DNA of 64,000 bases, from positions 62,001 through 126,000 of the forward strand of contig JAGBJI010000002.1 in assembly GCA_017934545.1 (NCBI GenBank). The letters run 5' to 3'. Positions 1 to 9,181 of the stretch are shown one piece after another. Positions within the stretch are counted from its first letter, which is position 1. Every line of letters begins with the position of its first letter. The position numbers were made by a program, and so were the translations under genes. The notes under the pieces are model-generated. The model saw only the letters and a list, made by a program, of their open reading frames with translations. It was not told the origin of the DNA and did not search any database. Source of the stretch: Bacteroidales bacterium (GTDB taxonomy: Bacteria > Bacteroidota > Bacteroidia > Bacteroidales > P3).

Positions 1-662
1 ATTACAACTCAAAAGACGAACGACGTTTGGAATCCACTCTGTTTATCACCGAAGGAGATTCGGCTTCGGGTTCCATAACCAAATCGCGTGACCCCAATGT
101 GCAAGCCGTGTTCTCTTTAAGGGGCAAACCATACAATTCGTACGGCGAATCCAAAGAGATAGTCTACAAAAACGATGAATTCAATTTGCTTCACAACGCA
201 TTGAACATAGACGAAGACATGGACAATCTGCGTTATAACAATATAGTTATAGCAACCGATGCCGACGTTGACGGAATGCATATAAGAATGTTGCTTATGA
301 CGTTCTTTTTGCAGTATTTCCCTGAACTTGTAAAGCGGGGACATATATATATATTGCAGACTCCGTTGTTCAGAGTGCGAAACAAAAAACAGACTTTCTA
401 TTGCTACAGCGAAGAAGAGAAGCAAGAAGCAATCAAAAAACTGAAAACGGGAATAGAGATTACGCGTTTTAAAGGATTGGGAGAAATTTCGCCCGACGAA
501 TTTTCGCACTTTATAGGCAAGGACATACGGTTGGACCCGGTTATGCTTAACCACGACTCACAGACACCAGAAGTGCTTAAATTTTTTATGGGCAAAAACA
601 CACCCGAAAGACAGAATTACATTATAGACAACCTGCGTTACGACGCCATAGAGCAGGATTAG
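1..662 (+). CDS. parE: Topoisomerase IV subunit B (ParE), 3' part
   Basis: This is the C-terminal part of the ATPase subunit of topoisomerase IV, which with ParC decatenates sister chromosomes. The window opens inside the gene; the frame begins at base 3 and about 219 residues are present. The TOPRIM domain shows its EGDSASGS motif and the metal-binding [12 protein letters not shown] segment, followed by the conserved [13 protein letters not shown] block and a tail [16 protein letters not shown] with a TKSRDPN segment matches ParE; GyrB usually has EGDSAGG. parC is not in view. The identification is firm; the N-terminal GHKL ATPase domain lies outside the window. Confidence 0.95.
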   Translation, partial: YNSKDERRLESTLFITEGDSASGSITKSRDPNVQAVFSLRGKPYNSYGESKEIVYKNDEFNLLHNALNIDEDMDNLRYNNIVIATDADVDGMHIRMLLMTFFLQYFPELVKRGHIYILQTPLFRVRNKKQTFYCYSEEEKQEAIKKLKTGIEITRFKGLGEISPDEFSHFIGKDIRLDPVMLNHDSQTPEVLKFFMGKNTPERQNYIIDNLRYDAIEQD

Positions 663-714
663 TGCAACGAAATCTACATAACACAGTATAAAAACATAAA
701 AACAACATAATATT

Positions 715-1428
715 ATGGTAAGAAAATTTATTCATACAGCCGTTTTCGCTTTTTCTGCGGCGGTATGCCTTATGATAAGCGGCACATGTATGTCGCAAAC
801 CGATACGGAGGAAGAATCTTCTTTGGATATACAACAATTGCGTCCGTGGACTGACGTGATAATAACCGACTTGGCACCGTCGGAATGGAAATGGAACAAA
901 ACGCAAGCCACACGTTTTTCCATCCGCGGCGATTTTGACGGCGACGGATTTGAAGAAAACCTTTACGAAACCTCTACTATGCTTGTCAGTGACAATGATG
1001 AGCTGACACCGTTGAAACTTGACGGCGATTTGGGGGTGTATTTTTTGACTAACGAGGGCGATTTGGACGGTGACGGCAGCGATGAAATAGGCTTTATGAC
1101 CGTTTACCGCGACTATTCCAACATCAACTACTTCAGAATATATTCTTATACGGGCAACTCGTGGAAAGAAATATTTTCAACCAAGGTTCACGAGTGGGAT
1201 TGCCCTAATTTTGTTCCTACGCGTCCCGAACATCAGTTTGTACACGTGTGGAAGCAAAAAAACAATGCCGATAAAAACAAGATAGTGCTTAAACAACACG
1301 ACGGAGTGGTGGATATGATTTCGTTGCATCCTAACGGCAGATATGCCATAGAACAGATAAAGATAGTGAATAAACGTGCTGCAAAACGCACATGGGGAAC
1401 CATCATCCAACCAAGGTCGGATTTGTAA
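715..1428 (+). CDS. Secreted protein with FG-GAP/EF-hand-like repeats
   Basis: A 237-residue protein with an N-terminal signal peptide (about 1-27, hydrophobic FAFSAAVCLMISG). Two acidic repeats, RGDFDGDGFEENLYE (71-85) and NEGDLDGDGSDEIGF (113-127), have the DxDGDG pattern of FG-GAP/VCBS or calcium-binding loops, so a small extracytoplasmic beta-propeller-like or Ca-binding fold is likely. I do not recognise a named family. It starts 52 bp after parE and could be co-transcribed with it. Role unknown. Confidence 0.75.
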   Translation: MVRKFIHTAVFAFSAAVCLMISGTCMSQTDTEEESSLDIQQLRPWTDVIITDLAPSEWKWNKTQATRFSIRGDFDGDGFEENLYETSTMLVSDNDELTPLKLDGDLGVYFLTNEGDLDGDGSDEIGFMTVYRDYSNINYFRIYSYTGNSWKEIFSTKVHEWDCPNFVPTRPEHQFVHVWKQKNNADKNKIVLKQHDGVVDMISLHPNGRYAIEQIKIVNKRAAKRTWGTIIQPRSDL

Positions 1429-1472
1429 TCTTAATCCCGCAGAACATAACCGAGTGTAATTATCCGCAGAAA

Positions 1473-1570
1473 TAAAACGTCGTTTTACGATTATTAAAGC
1501 GACGCTTTAAAAAATCCTTTTCAGAAAACAATTTTTTCTTTTCTGAAAAGGATTTTTTGTTTTCTGAATC
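1473..1570. repeat. Periodic dyad array P1 (5 units)
   Basis: Five dyad-symmetric units have centres near 1480, 1502, 1523, 1544 and 1565, spaced 21-22 bp. Units in order: TAAAACGTCGTTTTA, TTAAAGCGACGCTTTAA, TTTTCAGAAAA, TTTTCTGAAAA and a TTTCTGAA half unit. The flanks are similar but the centres differ. The stretch 1513-1557 matches the coding copy at 54191-54235 at 44 of 45 positions. It could act as a terminator for the gene ending at 1428, but the fixed period is not explained by that. Confidence 0.8.
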
Positions 1571-1608
1571 TATTTTTGCAGAATTTGTTTTTTTTATCGG
1601 TTTTTTAA

Positions 1609-1763
1609 TGATACACTTCTGATACACATCTGTTTTTCACAAACAATTATTTATCAATATTTTACAAAGGTGATACACATTGATACACATTTTTTATATA
1701 AACTTTTTTTGATGAAAAATCTTTTATAGAAAATAAGTGTATCAATGTGTATCATGTGTATCA
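1609..1763. repeat. Iteron-like cluster of TGATACAC boxes
   Basis: Seven copies of the octamer TGATACAC occur in 155 bp: four in direct orientation starting at 1609, 1620, 1671 and 1681, and three inverted (GTGTATCA) starting at 1737, 1747 and 1756. Paired copies are 9-11 bp apart, about one helical turn. The intervening 1689-1736 is very A/T rich. This looks like a binding region for a sequence-specific DNA protein, such as an operator or iteron array. No adjacent replication initiator or regulator gene is visible. The rest of the gap 1429-2075 holds array P1 and A/T-rich DNA with no gene. Confidence 0.75.
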
Positions 1764-2041
1764 TATTCTAATTATCAACGATTTACAAAAACAGGATGAT
1801 AAACACATTTTTCGGACGAAGTTTCGGTAAAGATTTTTTGAGATGATGGAAAAATTAAATAAAAATATGGTAACTTTGGCACGAAACCTACTATTAATAC
1901 GGATAATTGCGGTTTTCGTATGATTTTATGCTACTATCATATATAATATTCATAAAAAAAACAGAATAAACCTGAAGACGAAAGATTGAAAAAAAAGCAG
2001 AAAACAGGACGGAAAACAGGTATAAAACGGAGGAATTTTTG

Positions 2042-2049
2042 TATTTTTG
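2042..2049 (+). promoter_or_regulatory. Bacteroidota -7 box for nucleoid-associated protein
   Basis: TATTTTTG matches the TAnnTTTG -7 consensus and lies 26 bp upstream of the ATG at 2076. Its position inside the longer open frame that begins at 1986 argues for the later start. No clear -33 element is seen. Confidence 0.5.
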
Positions 2050-2075
2050 CAAACAAATTTTTTTGCTGTACAATT

Positions 2076-3122
2076 ATGATGACATGTGATGATGCTGCAT
2101 TGGAGCGGTTGGTGCTGCACCGTGTAGGCAATAAAGCAAACAATGAACCTTTGCATTTGAGCAAAGCCCCCTATGTGTTGAACAGTGATATATCGGCAGT
2201 GTTGCTGAAATATTTTACAACACCGTTCAAAGGGTCGCAATATTATGTTTTCTCGGACGAAAGAGGACTGAATAATAATAAAATATATGCAGCGGCGGAT
2301 AAAATATTTGAAAATCCGCAGCAAAATCTTTACGAACAAAGCTGCGAAATAGCACGGAATTTGTACGATGCGTCGCTCCACCCCAATATAAAGGCGGGTG
2401 AGTTGTATGTAACCTACTTGCAGGGCTGTTATTTTGACGGTGAGATATTGGACGCAGTGGGTATCTTTAAGTCGGAAACACGTCAGACGTATTTAAAAAT
2501 ATATCCGCAGGGCGATGATTTCTCCATTGAATCGGACGACGGGATAGACATTAATAAATTGGATAAGGGTTGTTTGATTTTTAATAAGGACAGGGACGAC
2601 GGGTACGTAGTTGCAACGGTGGATACGGTAAGCCGCGGCGGTGAGGCAGTATATTGGACGGACGATTTTCTTAACCTTATGCAGCGGCAGGACTCATATT
2701 TTAATACGGACAATATGTTGAATATATGCAAAAACTTCGTTACCGACTATCTTCCGCAGGAATATGAGATGACAAGGGTAGACCAAGCCGATTTGTTGAA
2801 CCGTAACCAAGAATTTTTCAAGGAAAACAAAAATTTTGACACCGATACATACACGCAAAAAGTGTTCGGCGATGATGAATTTTCCGGCCAATTCCGCAAA
2901 TTCAAACAATTGTACGAAGAAGAGAATCAAATGCAGTTGCAGGACAACTTTATAATGAACGAGCAGGCATTGAAACGTGCGTCAAGGTATCTGCGGAGCG
3001 TAATCAAGTTGGATAAAAACTTTACCATATATATTCACGGCAAACGGGAAAGGGTGGAAACGGGTGAAGACGAACAGAAAGGATTGCGGTATTACACGTT
3101 TTATTTTGACAAAGAAGCCTGA
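2076..3122 (+). CDS. Nucleoid-associated protein, NdpA/YejK (NA37) family
   Basis: A 348-residue protein of the nucleoid-associated NA37/YejK family, which binds DNA in the nucleoid. The N-terminal LERLVLHRVGNKANNEPL followed by LSKAPYVL is characteristic of Bacteroidota members, and the length fits. The open frame continues upstream to 1986, but a -7 box at 2042 lies inside that extension and the conserved sequence begins after the ATG at 2076 (a second ATG follows directly at 2079), so I use 2076. The gene is monocistronic, preceded by the TGATACAC cluster and followed by about 120 bp without a gene. Confidence 0.85.
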   Translation: MMTCDDAALERLVLHRVGNKANNEPLHLSKAPYVLNSDISAVLLKYFTTPFKGSQYYVFSDERGLNNNKIYAAADKIFENPQQNLYEQSCEIARNLYDASLHPNIKAGELYVTYLQGCYFDGEILDAVGIFKSETRQTYLKIYPQGDDFSIESDDGIDINKLDKGCLIFNKDRDDGYVVATVDTVSRGGEAVYWTDDFLNLMQRQDSYFNTDNMLNICKNFVTDYLPQEYEMTRVDQADLLNRNQEFFKENKNFDTDTYTQKVFGDDEFSGQFRKFKQLYEEENQMQLQDNFIMNEQALKRASRYLRSVIKLDKNFTIYIHGKRERVETGEDEQKGLRYYTFYFDKEA

Positions 3123-3239
3123 TGTTTGCGGCAAAAAAGCAATATTTTTTCCGTACAATATAAAATACTATCGCAATTATTGCGTTGTTAATATTGTGAA
3201 ATTTATAGTTGTTGAATTTTTAAATACAATTTAGTTGCT

Positions 3240-4301
3240 ATGAGTATGAAATTATCCCAATTTAATTATAATTTGCCCAAAGATTTGATAGCCATGTATC
3301 CTGCCAAAGACAGAGATGAATGCAGGCTCATGGTGGTTCACCGCAAAAGCGGGGACATTGAACACAAAAAATTCAAAGATATTTTGGATTATTTTGATGA
3401 GGGCGATTTGTTTGTAATGAACGACACAAAGGTATTTCCTGCAAGATTGTTAGGAACAAAAGAAAAAACCAATGCAAGAATAGAGGTTTTTTTGTTGAGG
3501 GAGATAAACGAAAACACGCGTCTGTGGGATATTTTGGTGGAACCTGCAAGAAAAATACGTATAGGCAACAAATTGTATTTCGGAGATAACAACGAATTGG
3601 TTGCAGAGGTTATTGACAACACTACCTCAAGGGGAAGAACGCTGAGGTTTTTGTTTGACGGTACCAATGAAGAGTTTCACAAAGTTTTGAAGAGTTTGGG
3701 TACTACGCCTCTTCCTGCGGATATTTTGAATTTACGGGAATTGACCTCTGACGATACCTCAAGGTATCAGACCATTTATGCCAAAAACGAGGGAGCGGTG
3801 GTTGCCCCTACGGCGGGATTTCATTTTTCAAGGGAATTGCTTAAACGTATGGAGATAAAAGGCGTGGAAACGGCGTTTGTAACTCTGCATGCAGGATTGG
3901 GAAACTTCCGTCCGATAGAAGTGGAAGACCTTTCAAAACACAAAACCGATTCCGAGGAGATGGTAATAGACCAGCCGACAGTTGAAAAAATAAATTCGGT
4001 CAAACAATCGGGACGCAGCGTGTGTGCAATAGGCACTACAAGTATGAAAGCACTTGAAAGTGCGGCTACAATTAACGGAAAAATCAAGCAATTCAGCGGT
4101 TGGACCAGCAAATTTATATGCCCTGAATATAATTTTCAGGTTTGCGATGCAATGGTTACCAATTTCAACCGTCCTCTGTCACCAATGTTGATAATGGCAT
4201 GTACATTCGGAGGGTATGATTTGATAATGCATGCTTACCAAGAGGCAGTGAAAGAGGGTTATCAGTTCCTTACATACGGCGATGCAATGCTCATCATATA
4301 A
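3240..4301 (+). CDS. queA: tRNA preQ1(34) S-adenosylmethionine ribosyltransferase-isomerase QueA
   Basis: QueA transfers and isomerises the ribosyl part of S-adenosylmethionine onto preQ1 at the wobble base of GUN-anticodon tRNAs, giving epoxyqueuosine. The 353-residue length and the blocks [31 protein letters not shown] and [10 protein letters not shown] are diagnostic. ATG occurs at 3240 and again at 3246; the second gives the more usual MKLSQFNY start. The 3' end overlaps ispD by 20 bp, so the two are translationally linked. Confidence 0.95.
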   Translation: MSMKLSQFNYNLPKDLIAMYPAKDRDECRLMVVHRKSGDIEHKKFKDILDYFDEGDLFVMNDTKVFPARLLGTKEKTNARIEVFLLREINENTRLWDILVEPARKIRIGNKLYFGDNNELVAEVIDNTTSRGRTLRFLFDGTNEEFHKVLKSLGTTPLPADILNLRELTSDDTSRYQTIYAKNEGAVVAPTAGFHFSRELLKRMEIKGVETAFVTLHAGLGNFRPIEVEDLSKHKTDSEEMVIDQPTVEKINSVKQSGRSVCAIGTTSMKALESAATINGKIKQFSGWTSKFICPEYNFQVCDAMVTNFNRPLSPMLIMACTFGGYDLIMHAYQEAVKEGYQFLTYGDAMLII

Positions 4302-4974
4302 AAAATATGTGATTATACTTGCCTGCGGCGAAGGTAAACGGATGGGAAGCGATATTCCCAAACAGTTTATGTGTGTTGCAGGTAAGCCTTTGATATTGCA
4401 TACGGCGGAAAGAATACACGCATTTGATTCTTCTTATAATATAATAATAGTAATCAATCAAAATCACAGGGATATTTGGGACAGTATAACGGAAAAACAC
4501 AATTTCCGTGTTCCTGTTACGTTGGTTTACGGCGGTAAAGAAAGGTTTTATTCCGTACGCAACGGATTGCAACAGGTGAAAGAAGACAGTGCAATAGTTG
4601 CTGTTCACGACGGAGTACGTCCTTTTGTCACCAAGCAAATGTTTGAAGATAGTTTTGTCAGTGCCGAAAAGTACGGCAACGGAGTTTGTGCAGTGAAATC
4701 GTCCGATTCGGTGAGGATAGGAGCTGTAGACGACAACAAATCAACGGAAAGAAACAATGTTTTTTTGATGCAAACGCCACAGACATTCCGGGCAGATATA
4801 TTGAAAAAAGCATACAACCAGCCTTACAACGAAAAGTTTACTGACGATGCTTCGGTTGCGGAAGCAACAGGAGAGAAAATATACATAACGCAAGGCGGGA
4901 GAGAAAATATAAAAATCACATATCCTTTTGATTTACTTTTGGCAGAGCAAATTTTAAAGCAGCAAAACATCTGA
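4282..4974 (+). CDS. ispD: 2-C-methyl-D-erythritol 4-phosphate cytidylyltransferase IspD
   Basis: IspD makes CDP-methylerythritol from MEP and CTP in the non-mevalonate isoprenoid pathway. Length is 230 residues. The nucleotide-binding motif reads [11 protein letters not shown] then DIPKQF, with cysteine where most members have glycine or alanine. VHDGVRPFV and the C-terminal [11 protein letters not shown] block are present. The start lies inside the end of queA; an in-frame GTG at 4309 is a possible alternative that would trim nine residues. Co-transcription with queA is likely. Confidence 0.92.
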   Translation: MQCSSYKKYVIILACGEGKRMGSDIPKQFMCVAGKPLILHTAERIHAFDSSYNIIIVINQNHRDIWDSITEKHNFRVPVTLVYGGKERFYSVRNGLQQVKEDSAIVAVHDGVRPFVTKQMFEDSFVSAEKYGNGVCAVKSSDSVRIGAVDDNKSTERNNVFLMQTPQTFRADILKKAYNQPYNEKFTDDASVAEATGEKIYITQGGRENIKITYPFDLLLAEQILKQQNI

Positions 4975-5031
4975 TGCTGCGTCTTGTTGTCTGAAACAAA
5001 TCATTATACATCGGTTTAATATCTATTGTTA

Positions 5032-6420
5032 ATGGAAGAGATAAAGAAATTATTTGAGCAAACTTTTTCGCAAAAGATTGTAAGTATTGAAAAGATGCAG
5101 GCTTCGGGCAGCAACAGACAATATTTCAGATGTAAATCCGAAGCATATAATTGCATAGGTGCATATAATCCGAATACGGAGGAGAATATTGCGTTTATAG
5201 ATTACGCACGGCAGTTGAAACAAAACGGAATCGATGTCCCTGAAATATATTCTTATAGCGATGATTTCAGATTCTATCTGCAACAGGATTTGGGTGACGA
5301 AACGTTTTTTACATATTTAAAACACAGTTCCGCAGATGATGTGTTGAATACGGGACGTAAGATAATGAAATCGTTGGTTTCAATACACACAATGCCCGAT
5401 TTCAATTATTCAAAAGCTTTTCCCATAGGCGTGTTTGACAAACAGGCTATGATGTGGGACTTAAACTATTTCAAATACTATTTTCTTAAATTAGCAGAAA
5501 TAGAATTTAACGAGCAGAAACTGCAACGTGATTTTGATTGTTTGACCGATTATCTGCAAGATTGCGTCAATACAGGATTTATGTACAGAGATTTTATTCC
5601 CCGTAATATAATGATTGTAAACTCTGAACCGTACTTTATAGACTTTCAGGGCGGCAGAAAAGGAGCAATGCAATACGATTTGGCGTCGTTTTTATTTGAT
5701 GCCAAGTCGGATTTTAGCCAAAGTACAAGAGAAGATTGGCTTGATACTTATATTAAGGAGTTGAATAAACAAAATGATATTGATGAGGTTCAGTTCAAAG
5801 AATATTTTTATGCCTATGTTTATATAAGAATTATGCAGACAATGGGGGCGTACGGTTACAGAGGGTTCTTTGAAAGAAAAATACCGTTTTTAAAGAGTAT
5901 TCCTTTTGCGATTAAGAATCTGACTTACCTTATGCAGAACTATCCATTAAAGATTTCTTTGCCGCAGTTGAATGGTTGTTTTGAACAAATACTTGCTTCG
6001 GACAGATTGAAATCCGTAGTTAATCAGGGAAAACTGACGGTAAACATAAAAAGTTTCTCGTACAAGAAAGGTTATCCGCAGGACACTTCGGGCAACGGCG
6101 GAGGATTTGTCTTTGATTGCAGGGCTTTACCCAATCCAGGCAGGGAAGCAAGGTTTAAAAACCTTACGGGCAAAGACAAAGAGGTAAAAGATTATTTGGA
6201 AAAGCAAGAGAGCGTGAAATATTTTTTGCAAAATGTCTTCAATATTTTGAATCAGACAACGGAAAATTATCTGTCAAGGAATTTTACTTCGCTTTGCGTA
6301 TATTTCGGTTGTACGGGCGGACAACACAGAAGCGTTTATTGTGCGGAAAAATATGCTGAATATTTATCACAAAATACTGATTTAAACATTATTGTAAACC
6401 ATACGGAGCAAAATATTTAA
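5032..6420 (+). CDS. Aminoglycoside-phosphotransferase-like kinase fused to RapZ C-terminal domain
   Basis: A 462-residue two-domain protein. Residues about 1-300 form an APH/AmgK-type kinase with the catalytic loop MYRDFIPRNIMI (about 183-194) and metal-binding FIDFQGG (about 202). Residues about 335-462 match the C-terminal domain of RapZ: NGGGFVFDCRALPNPG and FGCTGGQHRSVY. APH-like kinases of the AmgK type phosphorylate amino sugars in cell-wall recycling, and RapZ's C-terminal domain senses GlcN6P in enterobacteria, so a cell-wall-sugar kinase or sensor is a reasonable inference. The N-terminal P-loop ATPase of full RapZ is absent. ATG 5032 is chosen over the upstream TTG at 5026. Confidence 0.85.
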   Translation: MEEIKKLFEQTFSQKIVSIEKMQASGSNRQYFRCKSEAYNCIGAYNPNTEENIAFIDYARQLKQNGIDVPEIYSYSDDFRFYLQQDLGDETFFTYLKHSSADDVLNTGRKIMKSLVSIHTMPDFNYSKAFPIGVFDKQAMMWDLNYFKYYFLKLAEIEFNEQKLQRDFDCLTDYLQDCVNTGFMYRDFIPRNIMIVNSEPYFIDFQGGRKGAMQYDLASFLFDAKSDFSQSTREDWLDTYIKELNKQNDIDEVQFKEYFYAYVYIRIMQTMGAYGYRGFFERKIPFLKSIPFAIKNLTYLMQNYPLKISLPQLNGCFEQILASDRLKSVVNQGKLTVNIKSFSYKKGYPQDTSGNGGGFVFDCRALPNPGREARFKNLTGKDKEVKDYLEKQESVKYFLQNVFNILNQTTENYLSRNFTSLCVYFGCTGGQHRSVYCAEKYAEYLSQNTDLNIIVNHTEQNI

Positions 6421-6471
6421 ATTTTTTCACAATATTTTATTGCATATTCATTAAAATACACTATTTTTGCA

Positions 6472-6479
6472 AAGTTAAA
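6472..6479 (+). promoter_or_regulatory. Bacteroidota -7 box
   Basis: TATTTTTG lies 36 bp upstream of the gene starting at 6516, so that gene probably begins a new transcript that runs through DUF3822, rsmD and yraN. No clear TTTG element at the right spacing. Confidence 0.45.
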
Positions 6480-6515
6480 ACAATGTATAATAAAAGTAAA
6501 AAATAAGATAAAGTC

Positions 6516-7157
6516 ATGAATAAAACAGTCAGATTAGTACTTTCCATAGTAATGGGTTTAGCAGTTGTTGTATTGGCGTGGGTATTGTACAGCAGTATAA
6601 AACGTCCTTTGGCTTTTGATAACGAATACAACATGCGTTCAACTGAAGTTATCAACAAATTGAAAGATATACGCACTTTGCAGGAGCAGTATAAGAATAC
6701 GAACAACAGTTATTGCAACGATATGGATTCGTTGATTGATTTTGCATTTAACGGAAAAGCTCTTTTGGTTCAGAAATTCGGAACCGTTCCCGACAATATG
6801 ACGGAATCACAAGCCATTAAAGAAGGAAAATTAAGAAGGGATACCACTATAGTAAATCCTTTGGAAAAACTTTACCAAGAAGGCAAATTGAATACTCCAA
6901 AAGACAAGATAAAAGAACTTAAATTCATACCGTATTCCGACGGACAGGAATTCATAATGAAAGCTTCTACACTTGACAAAGGAGGAATATCGGTTGCAGT
7001 ATTTGAAGCAAAAGCTCCGATAGAATCTTACACTAAAGGTATGGACGAACAGACGGTGGTAAACCGCAAAGCCGAACTTGAGGCTAAAGTTAACGGATAT
7101 GCCGGATGGAAAGTCGGTGATTTGGAGCAGACGGTTACCGACGGTAATTGGGAATAA
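6516..7157 (+). CDS. Single-TM anchored protein, pseudopilin-like N-terminus, unknown function
   Basis: A 213-residue protein with a short basic start, one membrane segment (about 6-26, LVLSIVMGLAVVVLAWVLY) and an extracytoplasmic domain. After the membrane segment the pattern LKDIRTLQEQYKNTNNSY then DMDSLIDF resembles the post-helix region of type II secretion pseudopilins. The prepilin peptidase signature (Gly-Phe before the helix) is not seen, so this is only a resemblance. It is the first gene of the run with DUF3822, rsmD and yraN; no function can be named. Confidence 0.7.
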   Translation: MNKTVRLVLSIVMGLAVVVLAWVLYSSIKRPLAFDNEYNMRSTEVINKLKDIRTLQEQYKNTNNSYCNDMDSLIDFAFNGKALLVQKFGTVPDNMTESQAIKEGKLRRDTTIVNPLEKLYQEGKLNTPKDKIKELKFIPYSDGQEFIMKASTLDKGGISVAVFEAKAPIESYTKGMDEQTVVNRKAELEAKVNGYAGWKVGDLEQTVTDGNWE

Positions 7158-7173
7158 TAAATACGCAAGTTGT

Positions 7174-8007
7174 ATGAATACTTTTAAACTGGAACATTTA
7201 ACCCAGACAGAAGGTGTAATAGTAACAAATGAATCAAATTTATCCATTTGCCTACGGGCAGATGGATTTATTTTTTCCATAATTGATAAAAATTATAAAC
7301 TCAAAGCCATAGGCGGATTCTCCGTAGACCTTACGGGAAGCATACCTCAAACCATGATGAATATCAAAACATGCTTTTCGTCAATAGGTATACATATCTT
7401 TAATTTTAACTCCATCAGGGCGGTATGCCCTACAAAACGCAGCGTATGGGTGCCTTATAAACTGTACGATGCACAGAAAAACAAAGATTATCTGAAAACG
7501 GTCAACGCACTGTACAGCAGCGATACTGTTATTGCCAACACCTGCGAGAAATTGGATGCGGTCAATATCTTCGCTTACCCGTTGCAACAGTACAGCGGCG
7601 TTAAGATAGTGATGCCAAAAGCCAAATTCGTTTCGCCTTTGCAGGTTTTGGCGGAATATGCTTTTGATGTATCGTCGTTTATGCAGAATACATTTATTTT
7701 GCACAAAAACGCAAACGGCTGCGATTACGTTATATTCAAAGGCAACAGCTTTACATTGTCAAACACCTTTGATTACAAAACACCCGATGATTTGATTTAC
7801 TTCATACTTTATACTTTGGAGAAACTGCAAATCAATACAGCCGAGGTGAACTTGCTGATTACGGGAGAGAAATACGACCAAACGGAGTTGACATTACTGA
7901 AACGCTACGTCAAACATGTGTCTTACGCCAACTGTGCGGAAAATATATCCGTACCTACGGAGTTTGACGGCATGGATTTGCAGAAATATTTTCTTTTGTT
8001 GGCATGA
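7174..8007 (+). CDS. DUF3822 family protein
   Basis: A 277-residue protein resembling the Bacteroidota DUF3822 family, which has an actin/ASKHA-like fold and no established role. I start it at ATG 7174 (MNTFKLEHLTQTEG); an open frame extends upstream to 7078 but overlaps the preceding gene. The 3' end overlaps rsmD by 4 bp (ATGA), and this pairing with rsmD is common in the phylum. Confidence 0.8.
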   Translation: MNTFKLEHLTQTEGVIVTNESNLSICLRADGFIFSIIDKNYKLKAIGGFSVDLTGSIPQTMMNIKTCFSSIGIHIFNFNSIRAVCPTKRSVWVPYKLYDAQKNKDYLKTVNALYSSDTVIANTCEKLDAVNIFAYPLQQYSGVKIVMPKAKFVSPLQVLAEYAFDVSSFMQNTFILHKNANGCDYVIFKGNSFTLSNTFDYKTPDDLIYFILYTLEKLQINTAEVNLLITGEKYDQTELTLLKRYVKHVSYANCAENISVPTEFDGMDLQKYFLLLA

Positions 8008-8531
8008 GGATAGTTGCCGGAAGTTTAAGAGGCCGCCGCCTTTATCCGCCTAAAGATTTACCTGTCAGACCCACTACGGACTTTGCAAAGGAAAGTCTGT
8101 TCAATATATTGCGTAATCAGATTGATTTTACACAGTGCAATGCATTGGATTTGTTCTGCGGAACGGGAAACATAAGTTTTGAGTTCGTATCGCGGGGAAT
8201 AAAAAACATAACAAGCGTTGACGTCAACAAAAAGTGTATAGACTTTGTCAACAAAACCAAACAACAGTTCCTTGTAGACAATCTGTTTGCAATGCGGAGC
8301 GATGTTTTTGTGTTTTTGGGCCGCAGCAAGATGAAGTATGACGTCGTATTTGCCGACCCTCCGTACGATATGGACCGCACGGACTTGCTGGTGCAGTTGG
8401 TTGTGCCGCAGTTTTTAAACCCTGACGGAATGTTTATCTTGGAACACTCCGCCGACCGTTCGTACACAGACCACCCAATGTTTAAACAACAACGCAATTA
8501 CGGCAAAGTCAATTTTACTTTCTTTCAATAA
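8004..8531 (+). CDS. rsmD: 16S rRNA (guanine(966)-N2)-methyltransferase RsmD
   Basis: RsmD methylates G966 of 16S rRNA during small-subunit assembly. Length is 175 residues. MRIVAGSLRGRRL, RPTTDFAKESLFNIL, the SAM-binding ALDLFCGTGNISFE and the catalytic FADPPYD are all present. It overlaps the genes on both sides by one to four bases, so it is part of a tight operon. Confidence 0.95.
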   Translation: MRIVAGSLRGRRLYPPKDLPVRPTTDFAKESLFNILRNQIDFTQCNALDLFCGTGNISFEFVSRGIKNITSVDVNKKCIDFVNKTKQQFLVDNLFAMRSDVFVFLGRSKMKYDVVFADPPYDMDRTDLLVQLVVPQFLNPDGMFILEHSADRSYTDHPMFKQQRNYGKVNFTFFQ

Positions 8532-8899
8532 TGGATTCGTTTTCCACCTATCAGGCAGGCAAAAAAGGGGAGGATACTGCCGTTGAGTTCTTGGAAAAGA
8601 AAGGTTACAGCATACTTGCCCGCAATTATGTATACCGCAAAAAAGAGATAGACATCATTGCACGGGACAAAAACACCGTTGTTTTCGTTGAAGTCAAAGA
8701 ACGTTCCACCGACTATTTCGGTCAACCCTACGATGCAGTCAATATGAAAAAACAAAAATCCATTGTCACCGTGGCGGATAATTATATCAGACAGCACAAT
8801 ATAGATATGGAATCACGCTTTGACGTTGTTTCAATAGTCTTTTGCAAAGACGGAGTGCCTGTAATAGAACATATAGAATCGGCATTTGAACCTGTGTAA
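8531..8899 (+). CDS. YraN family (UPF0102) endonuclease-fold protein
   Basis: A 122-residue YraN/UPF0102 protein with a restriction-endonuclease-like fold. The core shows GKKGEDTAVEFLEKKGY, then EIDIIARD and VVFVEVKER, i.e. the E..D..ExK active-site pattern of this nuclease fold. The start codon overlaps the rsmD stop. The biological role of the family is unclear. A hairpin terminator follows at 8925. Confidence 0.9.
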   Translation: MDSFSTYQAGKKGEDTAVEFLEKKGYSILARNYVYRKKEIDIIARDKNTVVFVEVKERSTDYFGQPYDAVNMKKQKSIVTVADNYIRQHNIDMESRFDVVSIVFCKDGVPVIEHIESAFEPV

Positions 8900-8924
8900 A
8901 ATAAATTCAACAGAGTATAAAACG

Positions 8925-8962
8925 AAAAAGACCGAATGTTTTTTAATTACATTCGGTCTTTT
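8925..8962 (+). terminator. Intrinsic terminator after yraN
   Basis: AAAGACCGAATG pairs with CATTCGGTCTTT across an A/T loop and is followed by T-rich sequence. It ends the 6516-8899 operon and may also serve the tRNA transcribed from the other side. Confidence 0.85.
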
Positions 8963-8969
8963 GTTTTGG

Positions 8970-9043
8970 TAGCGGGGACGAGAATTGAACTCGTGACCTC
9001 CGGGTTATGAATCCGACGCTCTAACCAACTGAGCTACCCCGCC
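8970..9043 (-). tRNA. tRNA-Met (CAU)
   Basis: A 74-nt cloverleaf read on the minus strand: acceptor GGCGGGG with CCCCGCT, D arm GCTCAGTTGGTTAGAGC, anticodon loop TTCATAA (CAU) and T arm with GTTCAATTC. No CCA is encoded. The anticodon stem shows one imperfect pair next to the loop. Elongator Met is the best reading. Confidence 0.9.
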
Positions 9044-9054
9044 GTTTGAGTTTG

Positions 9055-9085
9055 CAAAATTAAGACATTTTTCATTATTGACAAA
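9055..9085 (-). promoter_or_regulatory. Promoter of tRNA-Met
   Basis: On the minus strand TAATTTTG (9055-9062) is the -7 box and TTTG (9082-9085) the -33 element, 19 bp apart, immediately upstream of the tRNA. The same arrangement precedes the other two tRNA loci in this window. Confidence 0.8.
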
Positions 9086-9181
9086 AAAAATGCGGCAATA
9101 TTTTTGCAATTATTTCTTAATTGTATATTTTTCAACGATATATTCTTACTATAATATATAGATAGTTATTATATTTAGTAT

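Noticed and set aside
1609-1763. Replication origin at the TGATACAC cluster
   Set aside because: No initiator gene, no DnaA boxes and a chromosomal housekeeping context; kept only as an iteron-like binding region.
1986-2075. N-terminal extension of the nucleoid-associated protein
   Set aside because: The extension is Lys/Phe-rich translated promoter DNA, contains the -7 box at 2042 and precedes the conserved family start.
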